A DNA stretch of 47,472 bases from Blastococcus capsensis (GCF_030165005.1 NZ_JASNNW010000014.1:1-47472), one strand, 5' to 3'. Shown: positions 26,215-35,052, counted from the stretch's first letter. Notes: generated from the letters alone by a model not told the origin. Program-made: numbers and translations.

Positions 26215-27660
26215 CCCACCGCCGGGGTGCGCCGAGCCCCCCACCAGGAACAGCCCGGGGACCGGTGAGGCGTTGGCCGGCCGCAGGAACGCCGCCCGCG
26301 AGCCGTTGCTGGACGTTCCGTAGATGGACCCGCCCACGCTGCCGGTGTCGCGGGCCAGGTCCGCCGGTGTCCGGATCTCGCGCCGGCGCAGCCGGCCGCG
26401 GACGTCGAGGCCACGACGGGCCATGACCTCCAGCACCCGGTCGGCGTAGCCGGCGGCGAGCCCGGGGGCGTCCCAGTCCATCCCGGCCGCGGGGTCGTGC
26501 CGCGGCGCGTTGACCAGGACGAACCAGGACTCGCTGTCGTCGTCGGGGACCAGTGCGGGGTCGTCGGGGGCGCTGACGTAGACGGTCGGGTCGGGCACCG
26601 GACCCGGCCGGCCGGCGTACCGGCCGGTGCCGAAGACCGCGTCGAACTCCGCGTCGTAGTCGTCGGGGAACAGGACCGTGTGGTGGTCCAGGCCAGGTGT
26701 CCGGCCGCGCAGGGCCAGCAGCAGCACGAAGCCCGACAGCGACGGCGTCGTCCGGCCGAGGGCCCGGCGGACACCCCGGGTACGGGGTTCGCCGGGGAGC
26801 AGGTCGGTGTGCAGGGCGGTCGCGTCGACGCCGGAGACGACGACGTCGGCCCGCAGCCGCTCACCGTCGGCGAGCTCCACGCCGGCCGCCCGGCCGTTCT
26901 CCACCAGGACCCGGCGCACCGGGCTGCCGGTGCGCAGCACCGCACCGTGGGCGACCGCCCGGTCCAGCACTGCCAGGCCGAGCCGGTGCAGCCCCCCGCG
27001 CACGTACCAGGAGCCGAACGCCTGCTCGGCGTAGGGCACCGTCGCCAGGACGGCGGGCGCGCGGCGGGGGTCGGAGCCGGAGTAGGTGGCGTAGCGGTCC
27101 AGCAGCGTGCGCAGGTGGGGATGGGCGAGGTAGCGGCGGCCGAGCCCCCGCAGCGACTGCCACGGCGCGACCGTCGCGACGTCGCGCGGGCGCCGGGCGA
27201 GCCGGGCCAGCGTCGCCGCTCCTGCCAGGGGGGTGCGCAGGAAGGGGTCCTCGCTGATCCGCCACATGGCTGCGGCGCGGTCCATCAGCGCGCTCCACTG
27301 CCGACCCGCACCTGCGCCCAGCGCGTCGTCCAGTGCGGCAGGGACGGCGTCCGGCCGCCCGGGCACGGTGAGCCGGGTGCCGTCCGCGAACCGGTAGCCG
27401 ACGGCGGGATCCAGCCGGACCAGGTCGAGCGCGTCCTCCAGCCGGCCCCCGGTCGCGGTGAAGAGGTCGCGGTACACCTGCGGCAGCGTGACCAGGCTCG
27501 GACCGGTGTCGAAGGAGTGCCCGTCGCGGCTGAACCACCCGAGCTTGCCGCCGGCCCGCGGGCCCTGCTCCACGACGGTGACCGCGTGCCCGAGCGCGGC
27601 CAGCCGGGCGGCGGCCGCGAGGCCCCCCAGGCCCGCGCCAACGACCACCACCCGTGCCAC
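26158..27660 (-). CDS. CrtI-family FAD-dependent desaturase/oxidoreductase
   Basis: A 500-residue flavoprotein of the phytoene-desaturase family. The FAD-binding motif is VVVGAGLGGLAAAARLAALG at the N-terminus. The C-terminus has GLFLVGGSAHPGGGLPLVGL, the CrtI signature. FDTGPSLVTLPQVYRDLF and a middle RYATYSGSDPRRAPA segment also fit CrtI and carotene-isomerase-like enzymes. No phytoene synthase or other carotenoid gene is near, so the substrate may be another polyene or lipid. GTG 27660 is preferred over the adjacent GTG because a TANNNT box stands 6 bases upstream. Its 3' end overlaps the convergent methyltransferase. Confidence 0.88.
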   Translation of the reverse strand: MARVVVVGAGLGGLAAAARLAALGHAVTVVEQGPRAGGKLGWFSRDGHSFDTGPSLVTLPQVYRDLFTATGGRLEDALDLVRLDPAVGYRFADGTRLTVPGRPDAVPAALDDALGAGAGRQWSALMDRAAAMWRISEDPFLRTPLAGAATLARLARRPRDVATVAPWQSLRGLGRRYLAHPHLRTLLDRYATYSGSDPRRAPAVLATVPYAEQAFGSWYVRGGLHRLGLAVLDRAVAHGAVLRTGSPVRRVLVENGRAAGVELADGERLRADVVVSGVDATALHTDLLPGEPRTRGVRRALGRTTPSLSGFVLLLALRGRTPGLDHHTVLFPDDYDAEFDAVFGTGRYAGRPGPVPDPTVYVSAPDDPALVPDDDSESWFVLVNAPRHDPAAGMDWDAPGLAAGYADRVLEVMARRGLDVRGRLRRREIRTPADLARDTGSVGGSIYGTSSNGSRAAFLRPANASPVPGLFLVGGSAHPGGGLPLVGLSAEIVAGLVGPA

Positions 27661-27666
27661 CACCCC

Positions 27667-27672
27667 ACCGTA
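27667..27672 (-). promoter_or_regulatory. Probable -10 box, leaderless promoter of the desaturase gene
   Basis: TACGGT on the minus strand, 6 bases before GTG 27660. Confidence 0.48.
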
Positions 27673-27713
27673 GCCAGCGCGTCCCGGCCGCTCACGGTGA
27701 GACGGGGTGGAGG

Positions 27714-29375
27714 TCAGCGGGGCACGGCGAGCGCCAGGACGGCGAGGTCGTCCGGCTCGTGTCGCGAACCGGCCAGCTGCGCCTCGACGGCAGCGGACAC
27801 CGCGGCGACGACGGCCTCGGCGTCGGCCACCGGGGCGCCGGCGACGATCCGCAGCAGCGCGTCCTCGCCGAACTGCCGTCCGGCGTCGTCCCGGGCCTCG
27901 GTGACACCGTCGGTGTAGAGCACCAGCGTGCTGCCGGGCGGCAGCTCGAGGGAGGTCTCGGTGAACTCCACGTCGGCGTCGATGCCCAGCGGCCGGCCGG
28001 CGGTCCCGACCGGGCGGGCGACGCCGTCCGGCCCGGCGATCAGGGGCAGCGGGTGCCCGGCGACGGCGAGGCAGACGCTGTGGCCGCGCTCGCCCGGTTC
28101 GAGCACCAGGCAGCAGGCGGTGACGAAGCGCAGCGGTGCCGAGCCCTGCTCGTGCAGCAGCGCGGCGTTGACCGCGCGGAGGATCTCCACCGGGCTGCCC
28201 GTGGCCGCGGCCCGTGCGGTGTGCCGGGTGACCGCGGTGACGGCGGCGGCCTCGGCCCCGGTGCCGCAGACGTCGGCGATCAGCACCATCCACCGCCCGT
28301 CGGGCAGCGGGGTGACGTCGTACGTGTCTCCCCCGACCAGCGCGGATTCCCCACCTGCCCGGTAGCGGGCCGCCAGCCGGACGCCGGGGATGGCCGGCAG
28401 GTGCGAGGGCAGCAGGCTGCGCTGGAGGGTCTCGGCGAGCTCATGGACCACCGACTCGGCGCGCAGCCGGGCGAGGAACTGGCCGATCTGCCGGCCGGCG
28501 TGCCCGAGCACCTCCAGCAGCTCCGGGGGCACCGGGCGGGAGTCGGTCGAGAACAGCTCGCAGACGGCCAGCAGCGTGTCCCCGCTGAGCACGGGGAAGG
28601 CGACACCGGTGCTCAGCCCGTCGGCCCGGACGGCGTCGCGGCGGACGACGCGGGGATCGGCCACGAGCTCATCGGCGACGATCGGTGTCCGCTGCAGCCA
28701 CGCCCGGCCGGGCAGCCCCTCGCCGCGGTGGAAGACGCGCCGAGTGGCGTCGGAGGCCAGGGCGGGGACCTGCGCGTCAGGGGCCGCCCAGGTGGCCGCG
28801 TGCACCAGTCGCCCGTGCTCGGTGTCGGCCTGCCACAGCAGCGCGGCGTCCCAGTCGAGCTCGGTGCAGAGGGTCGGCAGCAGCTGACGGAACGCCACGT
28901 CGGCGTCCGAGGCCTCGGTGAGCGCGGCGGTGACCCGGAGCGTCGCGGCGAGGTAACGGCTGACCTCGAACTGCCGCTCCAGCAGGATCGTGGTGCTGGC
29001 GTCGCGGAGGACTCCGACGACGAAGGCGTCCTGCGTGCTGTGCTCAGGCGCGGGCGTCAGGCGGGAGAGGGTCAGGTCGACCGCCACCTCGTGGCCCGCG
29101 GCGTGCAGAGCCGGTACCTGGGTGGTGGCCCCGACGAGCTTGCCCTCCCCGGTGGCGCGGTACCGGGAGAAACCTTCCCGGTGCCCCCCACGAAGACGCT
29201 CGGGCATGAGCACCTGCAGTGGCTTCCCGACCAGTTCCGCAGGGTCGTGCCCCAGGAGCACGGTCACCGCGGGGCTCACGTAGGCGATCCGCCCTTCGCC
29301 GTCGGCGACGACGACCGTGTCCGGCAGGGCGGCCAGCAGCGCAGCCGCCGGCAGCCCGGAGTGGAACTCAGGCAC
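27714..29375 (-). CDS. PAS-GAF-SpoIIE (PP2C) phosphatase
   Basis: A 553-residue regulator. PAS domain at about 10-125 (LLAALPDTVVVADGEGRIAY). A GAF domain spans about 155-310. A PP2C-type SpoIIE phosphatase domain at about 330-550 keeps the metal aspartates in GGDTYDVTPLPDGRWMVLIA-DVCG and LVLYTDGVTEARDD. Relatives dephosphorylate anti-sigma-factor antagonists in sigma-B/F-like pathways, with PAS and GAF domains sensing ligands or redox state. No partner anti-sigma gene is in the window. The start is GTG 29375 with gaggggga about 6 bases upstream. The upstream gap carries an inverted repeat and tandem 16-base repeats that may be regulatory. Confidence 0.91.
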   Translation of the reverse strand: MPEFHSGLPAAALLAALPDTVVVADGEGRIAYVSPAVTVLLGHDPAELVGKPLQVLMPERLRGGHREGFSRYRATGEGKLVGATTQVPALHAAGHEVAVDLTLSRLTPAPEHSTQDAFVVGVLRDASTTILLERQFEVSRYLAATLRVTAALTEASDADVAFRQLLPTLCTELDWDAALLWQADTEHGRLVHAATWAAPDAQVPALASDATRRVFHRGEGLPGRAWLQRTPIVADELVADPRVVRRDAVRADGLSTGVAFPVLSGDTLLAVCELFSTDSRPVPPELLEVLGHAGRQIGQFLARLRAESVVHELAETLQRSLLPSHLPAIPGVRLAARYRAGGESALVGGDTYDVTPLPDGRWMVLIADVCGTGAEAAAVTAVTRHTARAAATGSPVEILRAVNAALLHEQGSAPLRFVTACCLVLEPGERGHSVCLAVAGHPLPLIAGPDGVARPVGTAGRPLGIDADVEFTETSLELPPGSTLVLYTDGVTEARDDAGRQFGEDALLRIVAGAPVADAEAVVAAVSAAVEAQLAGSRHEPDDLAVLALAVPR

Positions 29376-29463
29376 CCATCCCCCTCGGGTCCGACATCCC
29401 CCGTGGACGGCGACCCGTGGCAGAGGATCTCACACGACCGGGACGGGAGCGGATGTCGAACGG

Positions 29464-29517
29464 CGACATGTGGCCATGTCGACACGGCGCCCTGTCGACC
29501 CGGCGCCCTGTCGACGG
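29464..29517. repeat. Inverted repeat plus 16-bp tandem repeat upstream of the phosphatase gene
   Basis: A perfect inverted repeat cgacatg-tggc-catgtcg lies at 29464-29481. It runs into a tandem repeat of gtcgacacggcgccct (29478-29493), gtcgacccggcgccct (29494-29509) and a half unit gtcgacgg (29510-29517). The gap is between two minus-strand genes, so it serves as leader of the phosphatase gene and tail of the SPL-like gene. Operator or processing function is inference. Confidence 0.7.
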
Positions 29518-29522
29518 CCAGG

Positions 29523-30641
29523 TCAGAAGGCGTAGCGGACGGTCAGCCACGGCGCACGCCGGGCGATCAGGGCACGCAGCCGGGTGACCGCGGCGCGCTT
29601 CACGTCGGCCCGGTAGCGGACGTTGTCCTGCCCGTTCTGGCTTCGCTTCGGCTCCTGGAGGTCGGGGCGCCACAGCAGCTGCTCGGCCGTGGGATGCCAG
29701 CCGAGGTTCACCTCGTGCAGTGCCTCGTTGTGGGTCAGCAGGATCACCTCGGCTGCGGCCTCCGACTTCGCGGCCGGACCCAGCTCGTCGCCCAGCCGGT
29801 CGAGCAACCGTCCCCAGTCCTCCTCCCAGCCGGGACGGAGCACGACCGGGGAGAAGTTCAGGTGCACCTCGTACCCGGCCGCCACGAAGTCGTCGATCGC
29901 GGCGATCCGGTCGGCGATCCGGCTGGTGCGCACGTCCAGCACCCGGGCGTCGTCGTCGGGCATGAGCGAGAAGCGGATGCGGGTGCGCCCGGCCGGGTCC
30001 AGGTCCAGCAACTGCCGGTTGACGTACTTGGTGGCGAAGGAGGCCTTCGCCGTCGGCAGCTCGCGGAAGGTGGCCACCAGGTCGGCCACGTTGTCGCTGA
30101 CCAGGGCGTCGACGGAGCAGTCGCTGTTCTCCCCGATGTCGTAGACCCAGCTCTCGGGGTCGCACTGGTCCGGCTCGGTCTTGGGGCCCTGCCGGGCGAC
30201 GTGCCGGCGCAGGTGGGCGGTCATCTGCTCGATGTTCGTGAAGACGGTGATGGGGTTGGCGAAGCCCTTGCGCCGGGGCACGTAGCAGTAGGCGCAGGCC
30301 ATCGCGCAGCCGTTGGCGGTGCCGGGCGCGATGAAGTTCGCCGAGCGGCCGTTGGGCCGGGTGGCCAACCCCTTGCGGACGCCGAGGACCAACGTCTCCG
30401 TCTTCACCCGTACCCAGCGGTCGGCGTTCCCCGCGTTGCCGTGGAGATCGGGGATCTGCCAGTGCGACGGCACCTCGACGACCTCGGCATCGCTGAACCG
30501 GCCGAGCACCTGCCGGCCCCGGGGGGAGTCCACGGCGGCGGGCTCGGCGTAGATGCGGCGGACCTGCAGGAGGTGGTTGGGCGGCATCGGCGTCGGCGGC
30601 GGACCGACGTCGAAGAGGGTGAGCGGCTCGGCGGCTGCCAT
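29523..30641 (-). CDS. Radical SAM protein, spore photoproduct lyase-like family
   Basis: A 372-residue radical SAM protein. The cluster motif is C112-x3-C116-x2-C119 (GCAMACAYCYVP), the spacing of the canonical CxxxCxxC. Upstream are LLQVRRIYAEP and LVLGVRKGLATRPNGRSANF, and after the motif KGFANPITVFTNIEQM. These fit actinobacterial proteins annotated in the spore photoproduct lyase family, which in Bacillus repair the thymine photoproduct of UV-irradiated spores. Further Cys residues at 160 and 175 could supply the H-atom donor used by SPL, but I cannot align them safely. The ATG is at 30641. The product may have another substrate. Confidence 0.86.
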   Translation of the reverse strand: MAAAEPLTLFDVGPPPTPMPPNHLLQVRRIYAEPAAVDSPRGRQVLGRFSDAEVVEVPSHWQIPDLHGNAGNADRWVRVKTETLVLGVRKGLATRPNGRSANFIAPGTANGCAMACAYCYVPRRKGFANPITVFTNIEQMTAHLRRHVARQGPKTEPDQCDPESWVYDIGENSDCSVDALVSDNVADLVATFRELPTAKASFATKYVNRQLLDLDPAGRTRIRFSLMPDDDARVLDVRTSRIADRIAAIDDFVAAGYEVHLNFSPVVLRPGWEEDWGRLLDRLGDELGPAAKSEAAAEVILLTHNEALHEVNLGWHPTAEQLLWRPDLQEPKRSQNGQDNVRYRADVKRAAVTRLRALIARRAPWLTVRYAF

Positions 30642-30693
30642 GCCGGGTCCAGCGCCTCCGGGGCGGCCGCCATTCCGGTGCCACACTGCCCGG

Positions 30694-31470
30694 GTGAGCG
30701 CACCGGGCACGGGCCGCATCGATCTCAATGCCGACCTCGGCGAGGGCTTCGGCGTCTGGCGCCTCGGGGACGACGACGCGCTCCTCGGGCTGGTGACCAG
30801 TGCCAACGTCGCGTGCGGCTTCCACGCCGGCGACCCGGTGACCATGCGCCGGGTGTGCGGCGCGGCCGTCGCCTCGGGGGTATCGATCGGCGCGCAGGTG
30901 TCCTACCGCGACTTCGCGGGATTCGGCCGGCGCTTCGTCGACGTCGCCCCCGACGAGCTCGCCGCCGACGTGCTGTACCAGCTGGCCGCCCTCGACGGCA
31001 TCGCCCGGACGGCCGGGGGGCGGGTGTCCTACGTCAAGCCGCACGGCGCCCTCTACAACGCCGTCGTGCACCACGAGGCGCAGGCGCGGGCGGTGGTCGA
31101 CGCCGTCGCCGGCTACGACCCCGGGCTGGCCGTCCTGGGCCTGCCGGGCTCGGTGTTCCTGCGTACCGCGGCGGCGGCCGGCCTGCGGACCGTGGGGGAG
31201 GGCTTCGCCGACCGCGGCTACACCGCCGCGGGCACCCTCGTGCCCCGCGGCGCCGCGGGCGCACTCGTGTCCGAGCCCGCCGCGGTGGTCGAGCGGGCCG
31301 TCCGGATGGCCACCGACGGGGTGGTGGCCGCCGTCGACGGCACCGAGGTGCGGACGGAGGTGTCATCGATCTGCGTGCACGGCGACACCCCCGGCGCGGT
31401 GCAGCTGGCGCGGTCGGTGCGCGCCGCCCTGGAAGGGGCAGGTCTGGCGCTCGCCCCCTTCGTCGGCTGA
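30694..31470 (+). CDS. pxpA: 5-oxoprolinase subunit A (LamB/YcsF family)
   Basis: A 258-residue protein with the family N-terminus IDLNADLGEGFGVWRLGDDD and SANVACGFHAGDP, then YVKPHGALYNAVV and SICVHGDTPGAVQ near the end. With PxpB and PxpC it forms the prokaryotic ATP-dependent 5-oxoprolinase that opens 5-oxoproline to glutamate. pxpB and pxpC follow about 0.8 kb downstream, separated by a minus-strand GAF-ANTAR gene. GTG 30694 lies 53 bases from the divergent SPL-like start. Its stop is 4 bases from the stop of the convergent gene. Confidence 0.92.
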   Translation: MSAPGTGRIDLNADLGEGFGVWRLGDDDALLGLVTSANVACGFHAGDPVTMRRVCGAAVASGVSIGAQVSYRDFAGFGRRFVDVAPDELAADVLYQLAALDGIARTAGGRVSYVKPHGALYNAVVHHEAQARAVVDAVAGYDPGLAVLGLPGSVFLRTAAAAGLRTVGEGFADRGYTAAGTLVPRGAAGALVSEPAAVVERAVRMATDGVVAAVDGTEVRTEVSSICVHGDTPGAVQLARSVRAALEGAGLALAPFVG

Positions 31471-31474
31471 GCGG

Positions 31475-32221
31475 TCAGTCGACGGAGCGGAGCTCCTCCG
31501 GCGGCCGGCGGCCGGCGAGCAGGTCGGCGGCCACCTCGTCCACCGTCCGGCCGGCCGTGTACGCGTCGGTGCGCAGCAGCGCCAGCGCTTCGGTGGGGCC
31601 GATGTCGAGGGCGACGCCGACCGTGCCGATCGCCTCCCACACCCCGGCGCGCCGCCGGGGGGCCGGCCCGTGCAGCCAGCCGGGGCCCTCGGCGGGAGAC
31701 CAGCTCGACCAGACGGCCGCATCGCTGAGGGCGGACGTGACCAGCTCGCCCACGGCGACGGCGGTGAAGACGTCCAGCTCGGCGACGGCGGCCGCCCGGG
31801 TCACGTACAGGTCCAGCGCGCCGTCGCCGTAGGGCGCCGGTCGCAGCGGCAGGGCGACGACCCCCCGGAACGGCGTTCCGCCGAGCAGCAGCTCGGCGAA
31901 CATCGGCCAGCTCCGTCGCAGGTCCTCCTCGACGGCGAACACCGGCCGGCCGGTGCGCTGGGAGGTCGTGCACGGGCCCTCGCCGGCCGTGAACTGCATC
32001 CGCTCGGCCGTGGACGCGACCGCGCTGCTGCTGCCCAGCGGCACCCGGCGGCCGCCGGCGTCGGCCGTGCTCAGACCCGCGCCGTCGACCGCCAGGACCG
32101 CGGCGCAGGCCAGGCTGAGCCGCACCGGCAGCAGCTCCGGCCCGGCGAGGTCGGGGTCGGACACCGCCGCGAGCGCGGTCGCGAACCGGCCGGCGATGGT
32201 CACGCCTGAGTGTCCGCCCAC
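31475..32221 (-). CDS. GAF-ANTAR transcription antitermination regulator
   Basis: A 248-residue protein. A GAF domain covers about 30-165, with AERMQFTAGEGPCTTSQRTG typical of actinobacterial GAF-ANTAR proteins. The C-terminal segment AIGTVGVALDIGPTEALALL and YTAGRTVDEVAADLLAGRRP resembles the ANTAR three-helix RNA-binding domain, but its first helix is less clear. ANTAR proteins bind two-hairpin RNA motifs to prevent termination. The gene lies antisense between pxpA and pxpB. Start is uncertain between 32221 and a downstream GTG around 32203. Confidence 0.82.
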   Translation of the reverse strand: MGGHSGVTIAGRFATALAAVSDPDLAGPELLPVRLSLACAAVLAVDGAGLSTADAGGRRVPLGSSSAVASTAERMQFTAGEGPCTTSQRTGRPVFAVEEDLRRSWPMFAELLLGGTPFRGVVALPLRPAPYGDGALDLYVTRAAAVAELDVFTAVAVGELVTSALSDAAVWSSWSPAEGPGWLHGPAPRRRAGVWEAIGTVGVALDIGPTEALALLRTDAYTAGRTVDEVAADLLAGRRPPEELRSVD

Positions 32222-32294
32222 GCGGCCGGGTGCACATCCTGTGCCGCCCGATCGCCGGGAGTTCGGTCCGCCGGGCGTTCGGACCGGGCGACCG

Positions 32295-32942
32295 ATGGCC
32301 GATCATGGTCGGGTGGCAGACCTCGGGGACGTCGTGGACGTGGTTCGCTACGGCGACCGCGCGCTGCTGGTCGAGGCTGCCGGGGCCGCGACCGTCCCCG
32401 GGTTGCGGGCCGCGCTGGCCGCCACCCCGCTGGCCGGGCAGGTGGACCTGGTGCCGGCCGCACGCACCCTGCTGGTGGTCCTCGACCGGCCCCCCACCGA
32501 CCAGGACGTCGCGGGGCTGCGCCGCCTGGTGCCCGCCGCGCCGGATGCCGGGCAGACGCCGGCGCCGCTCGACCTGCCCGTGGTCTTCGACGGCCCCGAC
32601 CTCGCCGACGTCGCCCGGCTGACCGGCCGTTCACCGGCCGCCGTCGTGGCCGCGCTGACCGGCACCCGGTTCACGGTCGCCTTCGGCGGCTTCGCGCCGG
32701 GATTCGGGTACCTGACCGGGTTGCCGTCCGACCTGCACGTGCCGCGCCGGGCGACCCCGCGCACCCGCGTGCCGGCCGGAGCCGTCGGCCTTGCCGGCCC
32801 GTACGCGGGCGTCTACCCCCGCCCCTCGCCCGGCGGCTGGCAGCTGGTCGGCCGCACCGACGCCGTGCTCTTCGACGTCGACCGGGACCAGCCGGCGCTG
32901 CTGGCGCCCGGGACCGATGTCCGGTTCCGGGAGGTGGGCTGA
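32295..32942 (+). CDS. pxpB: 5-oxoprolinase subunit B
   Basis: A 215-residue protein of the allophanate hydrolase subunit 1/KipI family. The conserved core FTVAFGGFAPGFGYLTGLPS and VPRRATPRTRVPAGAVGLAG is intact, with YPRPSPGGWQLVGRT following. It works with PxpA and PxpC in 5-oxoproline hydrolysis. ATG 32295 is chosen; GTG 32313 is an alternative. The downstream gene begins in the next base after its stop (TGA GTG). Older names kipI and ybgJ refer to the same family; a role in sporulation kinase inhibition is not implied here. Confidence 0.92.
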   Translation: MADHGRVADLGDVVDVVRYGDRALLVEAAGAATVPGLRAALAATPLAGQVDLVPAARTLLVVLDRPPTDQDVAGLRRLVPAAPDAGQTPAPLDLPVVFDGPDLADVARLTGRSPAAVVAALTGTRFTVAFGGFAPGFGYLTGLPSDLHVPRRATPRTRVPAGAVGLAGPYAGVYPRPSPGGWQLVGRTDAVLFDVDRDQPALLAPGTDVRFREVG

Positions 32943-33794
32943 GTGCTCACCGTCCTGACGCCCGGGCCGTTCTGCACCGTGCAGGACGGCGGTCGCCCCG
33001 GCTGGGCCTCGATTGGGGTCACCTGCTCCGGGGCCGCCGACCGGCCGGCCGCCGAGCTGGCCAACCGGCTGGTGGGCAACCGGCCCGCCGCGGCGCTGCT
33101 CGAGGCGACCGCCGGCGGGCTGCGGGTCCGGGCCGAGCGGGCGCTCCTGGTGGCCGTGACCGGGGCACCGGCGCCGGTCACGGTCGACGGGCGGCCCGCG
33201 CCGTTCGCCGGCCCGGTGCCCGTACCGGGGGGAGCCGTGCTGGGACTGGGCACCCCGCCGGTGGGCCTGCGCAGCTACGTCGCGGTGCGGGGCGGCATCG
33301 ACGTCCCGCCCGTGCTGGGCTCGCGCAGCACCGACTCCCTGTCCGGCCTCGGGCCCGCACCGCTGACCGCGGGCGTGCGGCTGTCGGTGGGCACGGAATC
33401 GGGGGAGGAGCCGTTCGTCGACATCGCGCCCGTCGGCGCCCCGTCGGACCGGCCGGTGCTGCGGGTGCTGCCCGGCCCGCGACGGAACTGGCTGGCCGAC
33501 GGCGCGTGGCCGGTGCTGCTGGGCGCGGAGTGGCGGGTCGGTGCGGACAGCGACCGGGTGGGCCTGCGGCTGGCCGGCCCGCGGCTGCGCCGGGCGCGGG
33601 AGGACGAGCTGCCCAGCGAGGGGCTGGTGCCCGGCGCCGTCCAGGTCCCGCCGGACGGGGCGCCGGTGCTGTTCCTCGCCGACCACCCGGTCACGGGCGG
33701 CTATCCAGTGCTCGCCGTCGTGGTCACCGCCGACCTCGGCGCGGTGGCGCAGCTGCGGCCGGGGGACGTCGTCCGGTTCCGTGCGGCGCGCTGA
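32943..33794 (+). CDS. pxpC: 5-oxoprolinase subunit C
   Basis: A 283-residue protein of the allophanate hydrolase subunit 2/KipA family. It starts LTVLTPGPFCTVQDGGRPGW, and family motifs continue in VRGGIDVPPVLGSRSTD and the C-terminal FLADHPVTGGYPVLAVV. GTG 32943 directly abuts the pxpB stop, so the two are coupled. The stop is 61 bases from that of the convergent glgA. Confidence 0.93.
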   Translation: MLTVLTPGPFCTVQDGGRPGWASIGVTCSGAADRPAAELANRLVGNRPAAALLEATAGGLRVRAERALLVAVTGAPAPVTVDGRPAPFAGPVPVPGGAVLGLGTPPVGLRSYVAVRGGIDVPPVLGSRSTDSLSGLGPAPLTAGVRLSVGTESGEEPFVDIAPVGAPSDRPVLRVLPGPRRNWLADGAWPVLLGAEWRVGADSDRVGLRLAGPRLRRAREDELPSEGLVPGAVQVPPDGAPVLFLADHPVTGGYPVLAVVVTADLGAVAQLRPGDVVRFRAAR

Positions 33795-33855
33795 GCCGCC
33801 GGGTCAGCACACCGCCGGCGCCGGGGCCGTGATCACCTCGAGAAGTCCCGACGGC

Positions 33856-35046
33856 TCACCCGCGGGCGGCCAGCACCGCCTCGTACACCTCGACGGTCTG
33901 CTGGGCGATGGCGGCCCAACCGAACTCGGCGAGCACCCGCTCCCGGCCGGCGGCGCCCATGGCGGCGGCGCGCTGCGGATCGGCCAGCAGTTCGCCGGTG
34001 CGGGCGGCCAGGCCGGCGGCGAAACCGGCGGGGTCGTCCGCGTCGTAGGGCACGAGCAGCCCGGTGCGGCCATCGTCGACGACCTCCGGGATGCCGCCCA
34101 CGGCGCTGGCGACGACGGCGGTGCCGCAGGCCGCCGCCTCGAGGTTGACGATGCCGAGGGGCTCGTACACCGACGGGACGACGAACACGGTGGCCCCGCT
34201 GATCAGCGGCACCAGCTGCTCACGGGGCAGCATCGTCTCGATCCAGACCACGCCGCTGCGGCGGGACTGCAGCTCGGCGACCGCGTCCGCCACCTGCTGC
34301 CGCTCGCCCGGGGTGTCGGCGGCGCCGGCGCAGAGCACCAGGCCGACGTCGGCGGGCAGGTGCTCGGCGGCGGCCAGCAGGTGCAGCACGCCCTTCTGGC
34401 GGGTGATCCGCCCGACGAAGAGCGCGTAGGGGCGGTCGGGGTCCACCCCGAGGCCCCGCACGACGTCCGGGTCGTGCACCGGCCGGTAGGCGTCGGCGTC
34501 GACTCCGTTGCCGACGACGTGCACCCGGGCCGGGTCGAGGTCGGGGTAGGCGTCGAGGACGTCGGTGCGCATGCCGCGGCTGACCGCGATCACGGCGTCC
34601 GCCGCGAGGTAGGCGGTGCGCTCGACCCACGACGAGAGCCGGTAACCACCGCCCAGCTGGTCGGCCTTCCACGGGCGGCGCGGCTCCAGCGAGTGCGCGG
34701 TGACCACGTGCGGGATCCCGTGCACGAGCGCGGCCAGCATCCCCGCGCCGTTCGCGTACCAGGTGTGGCTGTGCACGAGGTCCGCGTCGGCCAGCGCCGC
34801 GGCGATCTCGACGTCGACACCGAGCGCCTGCAGCGCGCCGTTGGCCTCCCGCAGCGTGGGCGGTACCGGATGGCCGGTGGCCCCGTATCCCGCCATGCCC
34901 GGATTCCGCGGGCCGCCGAAGCAGTGGACGTCGAGCTGCGGCGGCGAGGGCAGCGCCCGCAGCGCCGCCACGAGGTGCTCGACGTGCACCCCGGCCCCGC
35001 CGTAGACGTCCGGCGGCCACTCACGCGTGACGATCCCGATGTGCAC
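33856..35046 (-). CDS. glgA: Actinobacterial GlgA/GlgM glycosyltransferase
   Basis: A GT4 retaining glycosyltransferase of 396 residues, length like mycobacterial Rv1212c. That enzyme mainly makes alpha-maltose-1-phosphate from ADP-glucose and glucose-1-phosphate (GlgM activity). N-terminal motif PPDVYGGAGVHVEHLVAALR binds the donor. RITRQKGVLHLLAA and VVPSVYEPLGIVNLEAAACG (E-x7-E) are the C-terminal nucleotide-sugar site. A divergent glgC supplies ADP-glucose. GTG 35046 sits 6 bases after TAGGGT on the minus strand, a leaderless layout. Confidence 0.91.
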   Translation of the reverse strand: MHIGIVTREWPPDVYGGAGVHVEHLVAALRALPSPPQLDVHCFGGPRNPGMAGYGATGHPVPPTLREANGALQALGVDVEIAAALADADLVHSHTWYANGAGMLAALVHGIPHVVTAHSLEPRRPWKADQLGGGYRLSSWVERTAYLAADAVIAVSRGMRTDVLDAYPDLDPARVHVVGNGVDADAYRPVHDPDVVRGLGVDPDRPYALFVGRITRQKGVLHLLAAAEHLPADVGLVLCAGAADTPGERQQVADAVAELQSRRSGVVWIETMLPREQLVPLISGATVFVVPSVYEPLGIVNLEAAACGTAVVASAVGGIPEVVDDGRTGLLVPYDADDPAGFAAGLAARTGELLADPQRAAAMGAAGRERVLAEFGWAAIAQQTVEVYEAVLAARG

Positions 35047-35052
35047 GCCGTC

